Shown here piece after piece: positions 47,671 to 59,728 of a DNA stretch of 64,000 nt. Every line of letters begins with the position of its first letter. The stretch's first letter is position 1. Origin of the DNA: Penelope pileata. Taxonomy: Eukaryota > Chordata > Aves > Galliformes > Cracidae. The position numbers and the translations under genes are program-made. A model generated the notes under the pieces. That model searched no databases. It saw only the letters and a list, made by a program, of their open reading frames with translations, and had not been told where the DNA came from. The stretch is from the NCBI GenBank assembly GCA_013396635.1, contig WBMW01005650.1, positions 432,425-496,424 of the forward strand. Direction: 5' to 3'.

Positions 47671-48185
47671 AGGGATACCCCATGGCTTCCTCATTTATTT
47701 TCAGCAAATGGAAACCTGGTGTTATGTGACCAGAAGAAAATGAAAACGAGGTGGTTGCAGTGTGGTAGTTTGCCAGTGACTTTTGTAAGCAGCTGGAAAA
47801 CCCTGAATTTCCACAGAAACCTACTTGTTTACTGACAGAAACCCCAAACCTAACACTTTTCAAATTTTGTAACAACTGTTATTCAGTTACCTCTGGTTTC
47901 TGAAAATTAAAACATCTTCATCCATATTCGTATTTTTCCCTCTTTTGGTTTTCAACCCCTCCTTTCTTACAGCATCCAATAACTAAATCATCTTAGCAGA
48001 AATACAAATTTAGCCAAAAAATTCAGTTAGAAAAAAAAAAAAAAAGCCCTTTTTTTGTTCCAAAGAAATACTGGAAGGCATCTCAACTTGTGATAATAAT
48101 TGTAATATCAGACAAAGGTTCAAGATGAAATGTCCATACAGCCCAGCCCAGGTGGAGCTGTGCAGATGCCATCAGTAACGTGGGT
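47670..48185. other. Non-coding unique sequence
   Basis: No gene is seen. An A15-type run lies at about 48031-48045, followed by a T-run. Confidence 0.6.
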
Positions 48186-48990
48186 AAGTGAGGTACCCTG
48201 GGCTGTGTAGGGGAAGGTCAGCAGGAAAGGTATCGCCATGCCTACAGGACAATGAGGTCCATATGTGGTGTGCGCTCCCGAGACCGTTGCGACTGGAAGA
48301 AGGTCAGCAACGCAGAATTATTGGGAGGAAAGTGAAAAAGCGAGAAGAGGTTTACAAAGGCCAAAAAGCGAGCCTTTCATTTTATATTCAATTTATCTTT
48401 TCGCCTCTGAAAAGGGCACAAAGGTTGGAAATTATGATTGAGTTTTTTAATTTTATTAATGGTAGGCTTTGCGGTTGCTAAGGGAACTTGACCCAACCGG
48501 GGAAAAAAATGGCCCAACGCAGTATTATCAGGATTAATCTGCTGCCTTGAAATCCTTGGATTTCTCTCCGCTGGCCTCCTGAGCCCTTCCTGCTCTGCCT
48601 GGATCTCCACGGCCGCCTTGTTGACACGAGCCTCCCGCTTAATCCTTCGGTGGAAACCTAACCCTTGGCCTCAGAGAGATGTCCCTGAGAGAGGGTGAGC
48701 AGAGTGCAGGCGTGCAGGGGGCGAACCCCCCCGGAGATGGCCTCGGGGTGGCCGATCCTCTCGGACCATAAAGCAGCGAGCGCGAGCGAGACGCTAATTT
48801 AACGGGAGGCTTGATTACACCATGATAGGGCCCCGCTGGTTGTTTCCAACAGACCCCTTTATAGTATTAGTATTTATTACACCCCATATTATAAGACGGG
48901 GGATTTGCTTCTGTAGGGCAGTTTGGCTGAGCAATGAAACATAATGTTTCTTTTATTGCTCAATAAACACTGTTCTCTCTTTCACTGCCA
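48185..48990. promoter_or_regulatory. Strongest candidate regulatory block
   Basis: The block stands out by CpG content (for example 48770-48800, cgagcgcgagcgagacg). It has bicoid/OTX-type TAATCC sites: GGATTAATC at 48531-48539 and TTAATCC at 48639-48645. It also has homeodomain-like AT cores (TTTTATTAATGG near 48454) and an imperfect hairpin at 48928-48962. GC-rich and AT-rich words alternate over 800 bases with no credible coding frame. This is the texture of deeply conserved developmental enhancers, but neither conservation nor a target gene can be shown from this window. Confidence 0.4.
48928..48962. repeat. Bulged hairpin, 14 paired bases, 3-nt loop
   Basis: tgagcaat-gaaaca, loop taa, tgtttc, bulge tttt, attgctca. 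Both arm halves are exact complements and the only asymmetry is the four-base bulge. It lies at the right edge of the candidate regulatory block. Confidence 0.75.
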
Positions 48991-49304
48991 CTCCAGCCTG
49001 GCTTTTTCAAGCCTGTTAAGCCTCTAACTAACACAATGATCTTACAGCCCAAACTGAGCAATCCCAGTTTCTAACCATTTTTGGCTACTTCTGAGGCCTC
49101 CTAGAGGTGAGATTCATAGATAGTTTGGTCCTTGGGACTTTTGTGATCTGTAGCTGCTGGGTTTCTTTCTGGAAAGGGTTTGGTTTTCCAGATGTAGAGG
49201 TTCAACGGATTCTCCTCATCCTCTAGAACGAAGGAAGAAACCTGCAGTAAAGCTGTGTTCCTCAAAGCTGTGGAGCATCTGGCATTTTGTTTGCCTGCTC
49301 GTGT

Positions 49305-49359
49305 AAACCCACATGTGGGTTTGCATCCCATGATTTAACACGCCTGGCCCACGCCAGGC
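49305..49359. repeat. Adjacent 18-bp palindrome and 7-bp stem hairpin
   Basis: aaacccacatgtgggttt (49305-49322) is a perfect 18-bp palindrome centred on the E-box CACATGTG. Twenty bases on, gcctggc-ccac-gccaggc (49342-49359) is a perfect 7-bp stem with a 4-nt loop. About 0.2 perfect 18-bp palindromes are expected by chance in 64 kb. Confidence 0.8.
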
Positions 49360-52030
49360 TAAGTGCTGACAAGCAACCTACAGGCATCTTCCACACTTCC
49401 CTGCCAACAAACCTAAATCTTTTCCTGTAACATGCCCACCTCCGAGGCTGCTCCCAACCTGGCCTTCTCCTCTGAGGAGCCCAGTGTCTCTAGCAAATTA
49501 ATTGATAGCGTTATGAAGTGTTCGGCTGTCCCACCACGCTCAAGAGCAAGACTTTCCAGTGTTGATTTCCCTTCTGCATTAGTTAATGTTTGGAAAGTTG
49601 GTACATCAACACGCCGGACTCTTGCATCGGCCTCTCAGCACCTTGTATGGCTCCTAAAGTGCCAGACTGTTATCCCTCAAGCTGTAACGGGATACAGCCA
49701 TCCCAAACACACCTCCTTGCAATAATACTGCAGACAGGTAGCATTTACAGCAGGGGAATTGAGCTGTTTTAGACCTTGGTTGCGCAGTGTAAATGATTAA
49801 GGACTTTTAAAAAAGAAACACTAAACAGTCTCAGAGGGAATGACCAAACATTGCAGGCAAGGGTGACAAGACTGGTAGAAATATTTACAAGTTTCTCAGC
49901 TTAATATTACATTTTTAACGTCAATTTCACTTTTTTTTTTTTTAATTTATCTATGGAATCACAGGACTTTGGCTTAGATTGTGACAAAATCCTGCACGGT
50001 GTTTACGTTTAACCTGATTTACTACGGAAGATGACACCAGCATGTGCCATTGGAAACCCTGCTGCAAGCTCTTGCTCTGAAGTTCTCCTTGAAATACAAC
50101 CTTTGGTTTTTCCTTCGCATTGAACCATTCTATTTCTCTCCCTATTTATTGTTGTCACCTTAAATAATTACTCCGGAATGCTCTTTTTCACCTGTTTGTA
50201 GATCACTTTAATGTCCCTATAGGTCAATGCCAAGTGTGGCTACACTTAGTGGATTTAGTCCTTTCTCATGGGTTAGTATTTTTCGCCCCATGTAGCCACC
50301 CCAGCAGGAATCTTAACCAGATGACAGTGTTTTATGTTGCTGTCCCCTCATGTAGAATGATAGCGGGTTTTGTTTTAATTAAATACTAAAAATTTAAGAC
50401 AGAATTATGGTGCCGTCCTCAATGAACTTCGTGGCAATTTTCATACCTGCTATCATGATGACAGTATTTTCTACCCCAGAAATTATCAAGATAATGGATT
50501 TGTCTTTCAATGCACATACGCACAAATTTATGGAAAAGACGACTGCCACATTTAGCTGCTCAAAATAATTTCAAAAGTTTTATATATCTTAAAAGGTGAA
50601 GTACACGATCAGCATTAAAATAACTCAGGAAAAATGCAGGACGTCTATTTCCAGTTAGTTGTTTTCTGCCAAATGTAATGTGGTTTAATTCTAAAAATTA
50701 TATAAATGAAAATATAAATGTCACTTCACTTACTCTAGAAGCATTTTTTCTGCTTGCTTCTGAGATTATTTTGTTATATGAAGAAAATTTTGTCTTCAGA
50801 CCATGCAGGTGGCCCTGTCATCCCAAGATGACTACAAAAAATAGGGAGAGAATCAGAACGGTTCAGTGTGAAGGAAAAAACAAAGGTTATATTTCACAGA
50901 CTGCTAGATATTCAAATGTCTCTTTAGGGGATGCTTGCAGTCCTTTGTTCCTCTCTGGAATTAGAGACAGTGGTTAGAATCTCCCTATGGGTGTGATGCA
51001 AAACCCACAGAGGTCAGCTGGTAGACATGCATTGACTTCCCAGGAGTTGAGGGAGCCTAAGTTACCTTGGATCTCTTCTTTTAGCTTACAGGCAAATGCC
51101 AGACCTTTAGTCAAAACCCAGCCTCTTTTTACACAAATGTGATGATGCTCTGCAGTCCAGGAGGTCACAAATGCTCCTGTTCAGAGCTCTTTCCCTTGAA
51201 GAAGAACACTTCTCCACTATATACCGTGTTCTGCCATCAAAGGGTTAAAAATTACACTTTTTCAGAATAATCCCTTTGAATCATGGCACGAGAGGGAGAC
51301 AGCTCAAATATTTTCTCAATGGAGAGTTAGTAGAATTTTCTATAGATCTGAGGTGAAAGAAAAGTCTTCAGAAAGTCTGAGAAGAAAGATCCTTTGAAAT
51401 GGCCCGACCTGTGTTATGATAAGCAGTTCGATAAGCCCACCCATGGTAAAGTTATTAGGAATTCATATCATATGGATCCCATTAACCTAAACGTTTGCTT
51501 TTAAAGTAAACTTCTCGGTACATGACTACCACTAAGTCCAAGCACTTCAGGTTTGAGGATTGTGTTTTTACAAATGAATCTAGGGTTATCCAATCAATTA
51601 GCTGAATTCCCTGTGTAATTGTGCTTTAAATGAATCACCTGGTACTAATGAGACTGCTTGGTAAAAAGGAAAAAAGGAAAAAGAAAAAAAGAAAAAAAGA
51701 AAAAAGAAAAAAGAAAAAAGAAAAAAAAAATCACTGTTTTTAAAGGGACATACTTAAAAATTTGTTTAAAAAGCATCACACAGCATATAGTTTATCTTTG
51801 GCACTCACTACCTTAGGGTACAACCAATGCAGGCAGATTTGAAAGATTACACAGGATGATTTAGGTTATATGGAAGTCAAAATATCACTCAAGCTATTTT
51901 TAATTAATTATTACAAGACTGTAGCGATCAAGGCTGCAGTATTCAGGTGATAATAAAAATGTATGCTAAGAATGAGGTTGCAGCTTATTCTTCACGCACA
52001 GGAAATACACCAGTGCCATTGAGATGACAG
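49360..52030. other. Non-coding unique sequence
   Basis: No gene is seen. 49900-50750 is AT-rich. A purine tract lies at 51663-51730. The plus-strand frames at 49432-49725 and 50678-50977 (97 and 99 codons) have no recognised domain. Confidence 0.62.
51663..51730. repeat. (GAAAAAA)n purine tract
   Basis: About 68 bases of A with a G every six to eight bases, ending in an A-run. It is purine-only on the plus strand and probably arose by slippage. It could form triplex DNA or exclude nucleosomes. Confidence 0.88.
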
Positions 52031-52034
52031 ACAG

Positions 52035-52165
52035 AAGAGGAGGAAGGAACTGAGGCTCGCTGAGATGGAATGACTCGTCCTGGTTACGCAAAAATTCAGC
52101 TTCAGAGCTTGGAAGAGAACCCAGTTATTTTAATCACCTTGCCCGCTACACTCTGTTGCACTTTG
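52035..52165 (-). mobile_element. MIR-like SINE, decayed
   Basis: The plus strand reads gaggaaggaactgaggctcg, then 'ctgagatggaatgactcgtcctggttacgc', 'ttcagagcttggaagagaacccag' and 'cttgcccgctacactctgttgcac'. This parallels antisense MIR: 'ggggaaactgaggctcagagaggttaaatgacttgcccaaggtcac' and 'gagctgggattagaacccag'. Order and spacing are right. Confidence 0.62.
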
Positions 52166-52410
52166 GAAGGGTTTAATACATAAGCTTTTGCCATGAAATA
52201 ATTTATCTCCATGCTATATTATTGCACAATTTAGACATACTATAACCCTTATAGGAGCATAAAAGATTCCAGACTAAACGGGCTATTTGTCTGTCCCAGT
52301 CAGGCAACACTTAGCTATCAGTGGTTTACTGAAGGATTTTATCATTAACTTATATTGTGTTTCTAAATGAGTTCAGTTGAGTAAAAAAGAAAGAGAGAAA
52401 AAAAAGCAAT
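52165..52410. other. Non-coding AT-rich sequence
   Basis: No gene or repeat is seen between the MIR-like fragment and the next candidate regulatory block. Confidence 0.55.
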
Positions 52411-53060
52411 TAAGGCCGTGCTATAAACAGTGGAGTCCGCAGGCAGGAGGCTGCAGTGAATTATACGGAGCATACTTCTCCCAACCACAACTTGATTGAA
52501 ACAATTTACTGGATGTGAGCATTGAACGACAGAGGCTCTGAGCGACTGATGGGGCAGAAACGTCAGCCCTCTTTCCTCCCACCCTGCAAACCCTTGGTTC
52601 TCCCATTGGGAAAAGGTCCCACTCCGCTTCGTCCCGCTGGTTGGTGCAAAGTGATGCAATGCATCGGATCCAGAGGGGAAAAGCAGCCTCCAGATCAGAT
52701 GTAGAGCATATTGTTGAAATTATTGCATGGGCTATTTTTGGGTCATTCAGAGGTCGGTGACCTTCCGTGAACAGGGAGCTATTAAGTATTCCCCTGGACA
52801 AACAAAGAGATAATTGCATGGCAAAATACAAGAAGGTGCTTGGAAGTTTGCAAGCCAGAGAATACTTTTGTTCTGATTTAGAGAAAGCTCTGATACCTAT
52901 AGCTGGGACTTCTGGCATGCAAAAAGAGTCTGCTTGAATGTCTACCCAACTGTTTCCAGTGAAGTGGAAAAAAATGAGAAACATGCAAGAAGTACCTACT
53001 TTTGATCACCAAGGTGTTTTGATCTCATAAATTATGTCTGAAATTAGGCATGGACTGGAA
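52410..53060. promoter_or_regulatory. Candidate regulatory block with nuclear-receptor composite site
   Basis: Contains GGGTCA (52740-52745), five bases, AGGTCG (52751-52756), one base, TGACCT (52758-52763). The first pair approximates a DR5 retinoic-acid response element with one mismatch; the second is an IR1 palindrome with one mismatch. Flanking sequence has ATTGCATGG words (52732 and 52814). The minus-strand frame 52421-52984 (187 codons, longest in the window) crosses it, but no domain is visible and chance explains its length. Confidence 0.33.
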
Positions 53061-56000
53061 AATCTGAGTGTGTTTTCTCTTGGTCTGGGAGCTTCTGGTT
53101 TTGAGAGAAGGAGCACTGTTCCTCTACCTTCATCAAATACCTTTATTTTTCCGCCTCTGCTTTCTAACAAGTAAGCTTCTCTTGCCATTTATCAGAGGTG
53201 TCATGGGTTTCGGATGGAGGAGCACTGCATACCTCCCTTTCTCTCTCCTCTGGGACTTCCCCAGTCCAAAACTCAAGCTTAGATCCAAAGAGACCTGAAA
53301 ATGTTCCAGTCTGAAGCGCAGGTTGACCTGCAACCTAATCTCATCCCAACTGTCATAACACTATGCTAGCCATGCACAGCTAATAAATCATAGTAATGCT
53401 CACTTAATGGACCGGGCCTTGACAGTGCCAGGATTAGGAGGGCATACAATAAACAAAGAGTTTCTGAGTAGGGAGGTACAGCAGAGCAGTGAAAACCACT
53501 GCATGATGCAACAAATCTTCTGCTGGTATTTCCATGGGCCTCCCTACATGCAATGCTGGGGGGAGCTCAGCTCCCTCCTGCTGTCCTTCTTCTGTCCTTG
53601 TGCCAGGCCATGAGACAACGCAAAGGCGAGGTTTGGTGTAGGAGCACAGCCTAGTGCAATGTGCAAATGGAGAGAAGGATGGGCTGCATGCAAGGGTGTT
53701 AGAGGCTGGTGAGTTATCTCAAGCAGTGCTTTATTCTCCCCACAGCAGGGCTGCTCACCAACTGTGCCGAGGGTTTGCAGCTCAGTGAGGGGGAGCGTGG
53801 TCCTTCCAGATGAAGCACTGCCCTACTCATGCAGCCAGGACCACTTTAAATAAGGTAGAGATTAGGAATAAGAGAGGAAAATCCCATCAGAATAGGATGT
53901 CCGTTTGCTGAAGATTTGAGGATGCCTTACTGGACAGATGTGAGACCAAAGAATTTTCCCTATAACATCTACAGCCCCTGAAGCAAATACATACACAGAT
54001 AGAAAAACTGCAGAGAAACTTTCTTTTTATTAGAATGCTTTTGGCATTGAATTTTGCATCTCTTGGATCCTGAAATAGATTTTAACGTTGTTTTCTTAAC
54101 CCTGTCATGGGAAAGAGATTTTTCAACCTTTGTTAAGGATGGATAAGCCTGAAGACTTTCAATAATTTACTTTACAATGGGTAAATAGCCAAAGTAACCT
54201 TATCTGAACTAGCCAGGATCATTTGATCTGAATAAAGAATCTGGATGTCTCATGAGAACAGGATTTCTTACAAGATTTCCATTATTTCCTCTTTCCAGTA
54301 GGAAAAGCGACACAAAGAGGATATCCTATCTTGCTGTATTTCAGCATCTCTGCTTCTCCTCAGAGCTGGAACCAAGAAACTGCAAAGTCCTGTGAGAGGA
54401 GAGAATGGGAATCATTTAGCTGACCCTTTGGAAAAGATTAAATGTGGCTGTAGGTTTATCTACACAACTACACAGTGGCAGAGAAAAATGAAACAAAAAA
54501 ACAAAAAGGAACGTCTTTGATGTATTTCTTCTGTTAGAAAGCTATTAATTTCAGTGGTGTTATTTCTTCGTTGACGTGTTTTGTTAAGAGAAGCATCAGA
54601 TTTTCCTTTATTCCCTACATTTTAGCTATATTTTTGCAGGTAGAACTGGGGCTTTTTTTTTTTCCAGCAGGGAAGAAACCTTCACGCCTCCTGCAGTCGC
54701 CCAGAGAGGTAGAAGAAGGATCTTGGTTTACAAGTTGAAAGACTAAGAAGTTGAAACAAAAAGGAAAAAACTCAAAGGAACTAATCTTAAACCCTAGAGA
54801 GCAAAGCATGGCTTAATTTCCAACCTTGAACTTTTAGGATTGCTAGGAACATGCCTCTGCTGCAAATCCTTGGATTTCTAGGAGAAAAATCAGAACAATC
54901 CAAGAGTTGAGTTCTGCCTGACCTGACTACTAACATGGAAACACAGTTTGTAAAAGATCTGAGCTAAGAGAATAGACAGCCTGCCATTAATAAGTGTGTA
55001 CCTCCTGACAATAACAGGACTTTGCTTTAAATCATATGTATTTAAAAAAAAATAAAACAAAAAGGAAAAAAAGCTCCAGTGAACCCAAAAGGGTTCAGCC
55101 CCTGAGGATGGATATCTGCACATCTCCCTCTCCTGTCCATCCTGTTCCTGAACATCTGCTGAGTTCATTGCTTATAATATAAGACACCAGGCAGAGTAGA
55201 CATGTGACAACTGTAAATGAAGTTTTATTGCTAGAGCAATACCTTCTTTCTATCTGGGTACTAAGTGTATTGGTTTCTCAATTTATTTTTTTCAATCTTT
55301 TCTGTGTGTGTTCATGTATTTACTATGATTGCGGGTCTGATGACAAAATAGCAGAGGGCACTATGAATTAAGAGTAAAAAGCAATAGATGTAAATTACTG
55401 ACATTCTCCTCTTCCATAAATAAATGTGTCTCCACCAACAGGTTACCCCACTTCAGCCTTGTAGAACTACTGTCTCCAGCAGAAGCTCCCATGATTTCAA
55501 GCAATGCTCATTTTCCTTGGATGCTTGGTCCTGATTCTCATTGCAGGGAATGGAAGTCAGTGCAACTCAGCTCCTCACAGCTTTAAGACTCTTTGACACT
55601 TGAAATCCATGCTCATGTGCTTTGTAGGCAACAGGGAAGCTACTTTATGCAGATTCCTTTACACATTATCTTCTGAACATCTGCAGCCCTAGTCCTTGAG
55701 ATTGCATTAAAAATTTCTGGGCTATTAAATGAAAACATTGCAACACCATTTGAATCCCTCAACTCTTCTTTCCTCAACACACATCTTTATTTGAGAGATC
55801 CCATCCCTTCTGGCTCTCCCTCACCTCTCCCTGCAATGATTCAGATTGAAGTGAATGGAGGACTCTCCCCCTGTTAACAATCTGATTTGGGTAGAGGAGG
55901 ATGTTTTTCCTTGAGGGCCAGCTCTTCAGCAGCAGCTTACTGAGCTTGTTTATTCCCCTAACATTTCAAAGCCTGCACTGTCTCATGGTTCCATGTTATT

Positions 56001-56770
56001 AAGGCAACTTTAGGGCCTGACAAAACTGCTGAGGAAAACCCCCTTGAGCACTGGGTGTTACAACCTTCTCCAGGAGTGCCCAGCCACCTCTGCCTCCCAA
56101 CACTCGCCTGCCAGACCACGCAGCACTAAGATGCTCAAGTATGTTCTTTCCTGGCAGTGCTCGAGAACTGCCGATTTAGTGGGAGAAGGAAGCTGGCAGA
56201 GCTCTGTCCGCAGAAGACTTTGAAATATTATGATTTTTATCAGAAATGACAACAACAAGAAGAGTTTAAGCCAAGCGTGCTCCAAAAGCTACGTTCTCTG
56301 CTGCCTCCCTCCTCTCCAACCAACGTCATGGAGAGAATTTCCTTAGGTTTTCTCCAGGACACAAGCGAGGCTCTGTGTGGATGAGCTCGACTCATTTTCT
56401 GCAAAGTCTCGTGTCCTTATGTTTCTAAGGGACAATGCATGTTTTGATTAAATTACTGAAAAATCAAGTGTGACTCTTCTGAGGTCGTTTAAGTGCATGA
56501 GGCTACATTCTTTCTTTCAGAGCTGGTGAAAGTAAACAACATTATTATAGATTTTGGTCATGCCCTGGCATCAGTAAGTATAGTTTCTGTGTTTGCCATA
56601 TGCTCGCATTGAACTGGAACAGCATTGCATACACAGGGAAATTGTTTAGAGAGCCAGTTCAACCTCAGTGCTCACTGTCAAAATTATGATGTACACGGTT
56701 CATTCTGCTAACCACAAAAGAGTTTTTGTTTGTCAAGTGAAATAATGTGTAATTTGGTATATCATTTAGG
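53060..56770. other. Non-coding unique sequence
   Basis: No gene is seen. The frames are short and overlapping (maximum 92 codons, minus 54890-55168). A T11 run lies near 54653. 55520-55870 has weak words (gattctcattgcagggaatg, gattgaagtgaatggagg) like the ancient repeat core seen elsewhere. Confidence 0.62.
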
Positions 56771-56777
56771 AAAGCTT

Positions 56778-56792
56778 CCCCCCCCCCCCCCC
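56778..56792. repeat. C15 homopolymer
   Basis: Fifteen consecutive C. The minus strand is G15, which can form a G-quadruplex and often shows length errors in assemblies. Confidence 0.92.
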
Positions 56793-58761
56793 GCTTTTTT
56801 CTCTCAATATCCAACCACAGGCCTGGAGACTGCAGCATCAGATTAGTGGATAGCATCCTGCAGCTCCCCGGGATGACAGCAGCTCTACATGAGATAGGAG
56901 ACAGCAAACACACAAGCCAAGACTTTAAGCTGTGATTGCAGAAGGCAGCTTGCTGAGCCAAATAAAGAGAGGAGGGAAAATTGACACCCCACAAGACATG
57001 GACAATTGTTGCCACCGGCTGGGAGGCCTTAAATTACAAACCCATTTTGTATATCCAAAAGCTTACACTTTCTATTTATATTTCCCACTTCTTCTGTGCA
57101 CCAAAAGTTGGATTTGGCAAATGCAGCTATTCCCTGCAGGCATATGGGTGAGGTTTTCTGCAGAGAAAATAAACTTGATTGTTGAAAACCTGTGTTTGCA
57201 ATTACTCTGAGTTTCAATATTCTGAGGTCAAAATAGATCCTTTAAAATCATAATGCTTTGAAACAGATTTTTTTTTCCCCTGAAATAGTTATTGGATTAA
57301 AATGAAATATTGAAATGGTTTTGGTAAGCAAGCCATAGCAAAAGCTTTCAATAGAAAATATAAGAATATGGAAAGAAAATAAGAAGTCAAAGGCATAGGA
57401 CAAAGTTTTGGGGATAAAAACGACCATTTCTTTCAAAAATCATTAGTTCTGAAGATGACAACTGGCTACATGAATCCATTCAGCTACAGCAAACAGTCCA
57501 AATCTGCTTTCCAGAATGACCTTTGGGAGATCATTCTATGGTCTGAGAGGTCTTTGTTGGCAAGGGAGCAGGTTTAAAGAATAAGAAACATTTTCTTCAG
57601 GGATTTTGGTTCACAGGATGAAAATCTTAGTTCATAAATATTGTCAAAGAAAACTGTGTGATTGCCTTTAAAAGAAAAAAAAAAATCCAATCTTTGCAAG
57701 GTGTTTAATGTGCCTTAATTTCCTTAGGACTGAGGAACACAGCCTGGCATTTAAAAAATAAATGAGGGATCCCAACCAGGACTGAATCAGGGAGGTCTCA
57801 GAAGATGGGAATAATCCTTCAGTTCTGCAACGATCATTCAAGGGGACAAACTATTTTTAATCACCTGTTTATATTTCAATGGCATCTCCAGAGCATATGA
57901 GCACAGCTTCCACCTCGGACTACCATCCCAACACAACTTTTCTTCCTTCCAGCAATAAAAAGTAAGAAATCAGAACCTGAGCAGCAGGAACAACAATAAG
58001 AAAAAAAGCAGAAAAATCCTACAAGTAATTATTTAGGTCCTTTAGGCATAGCAACGCAATGCAAAAGGGCTTCAATAGGACTGCGAGCCAGAGCCTTTCT
58101 CCTCCACCTCGGGCTGGAGCTACATCTGGCATTTCCCCGCTGCAGGAAAACAGTGAGGGGCTTGTTCCAAGGAAGGTGCAAGGCGGGCAGCGAGAGCCCG
58201 CTCTGCATGCTCCTTCCCTTGAAATATTCCTTCACTGCATGCCCACTTGAAGGCCCCTTTATGCTAAGGAAACGTAGTGTAAATAAGAATCAGGCTCAAA
58301 GAGCCTGAAAGGCAAGAGCACAAGAGTTCAAACCTTTTCACTTCAAACCCTTTCAGATCAGAGCAGCTCCAAACCTCCACCCAGATTCCACCCCACAGCA
58401 GAAAATCGCCATGTGCTCGTTAGGGCTGGCTGATGAGCTCTGCTAATTACCTTCTGCTTGGGGCTGCCGTGTTATGGATAGGAAGAACACCACAGGCACC
58501 TTTTTGGAGGAAAGGAGGGAGGTGTCTTTTCTTCAATTTCTTGAAAAGGCCTTTTTTTTTTTATTTGGCTTTTTTCCCCCCCTTACCTTAGAGTGTTACT
58601 TGTAAATGGAGGCCAGAATTTAATTTCAGATAGTGTTACTTCACCTTGTGCAAGTGATTTCTCTTGACATTGCACTGACTACTCGTGCACAAAAAGCCCT
58701 TTATGGCTTACACGTCAAAGAGCCTGAAGTATTTTTTGCCTCTCTGAAAATGACATTTCCA

Positions 58762-58789
58762 CCCCCCCCCCCCTTTTTTTTTTTTTTTT
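58762..58789. repeat. Adjacent C12 and T16 homopolymers
   Basis: Twelve C directly followed by sixteen T, a pure pyrimidine tract of 28 bases. It is prone to slippage and sequencing error. Confidence 0.92.
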
Positions 58790-59707
58790 AAAATCACCTG
58801 AACACTGGTCTTAAAACCACAGCACGCAAAGGCCCCATGTGAAGTAGGGAAAGGCATTCAGCATCTGCTTATATCCCCAAACTGAAGCACCAGTGTGCCT
58901 AAAAAAGCTTGTATTTAAAGGCATTGCAGCTGCATCAGCTCATATTTCATCCAGCCACCAATTTCCTTTTCCCCCTGACAAACAGGCCTCAGAAAGAACG
59001 CAGGCCAGAAATTCTCCACGTTAGCGAAACATTTCCTCTTTCCCGTTCTCCCTTCCATTAACATTATTACGCTGCTCCTGGGAAAAGATGACTTTTCCAA
59101 TCCAGGCAGCATATTTCTCTCTTTTTCTTTCTCTCTCTGTTTTCTCCCTCTCTGGGCAAGAGGTAAGGAAGAACTGGGGGGTCAAGGTAGCAGGAGGAGA
59201 AGGAATATGGGGTTGAAAGGAAACGTAAAGATTCTGCAAGACACAGACCTTAAAATCTGCCTTCCTCTTGGGAGCACACACAGGGATATCAACTCTTAGC
59301 TCTTCCCTCTGGTGAGTATGGGATTTGAAGAGGGAGGAAAGCACAGTGTTAGTGACAGCATCCATAGAGGGGCTCACCCTGGGATCAACAACAGTTCGAA
59401 GCTCATCCAATTGAGCCAGGGGTTAAACTCAGAGACCCTACTGCAGCCAAATCTACCCAAGGCTAGTTAGTAATAGCTGCAGCCCTGGAGATGTTATTTC
59501 TATTGCTAGACATCCAGCAGCCCACAGAGAAATCTCCATAACTTGTTCAGAACTGTTGTTTATGTCCCACCTTGAAGTCCCCATCCTCACACCACACAGG
59601 AGCTGCTATGACAGCTTTAACTCACATGTCTCTACTGCCTGACATATATCGTGATTATAGCAAATGTGTTCAGTCTATGCAAGACCAAAACCAGATCTGA
59701 TACAAAA

Positions 59708-59728
59708 ATAACTGATATAATCAGTTAT
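59708..59728. repeat. Perfect hairpin (9-bp arms, 3-nt loop)
   Basis: ataactgat, loop ata, atcagttat. The arms contain a TAATCAG-like word. Probably incidental, though nine matched bases round a 3-nt loop is uncommon. Confidence 0.8.

Noticed and set aside
59425..59485. cccaaggctagttagtaata as a further MIR fragment
   Set aside because: The resemblance is to one short MIR word and neither flank continues it.
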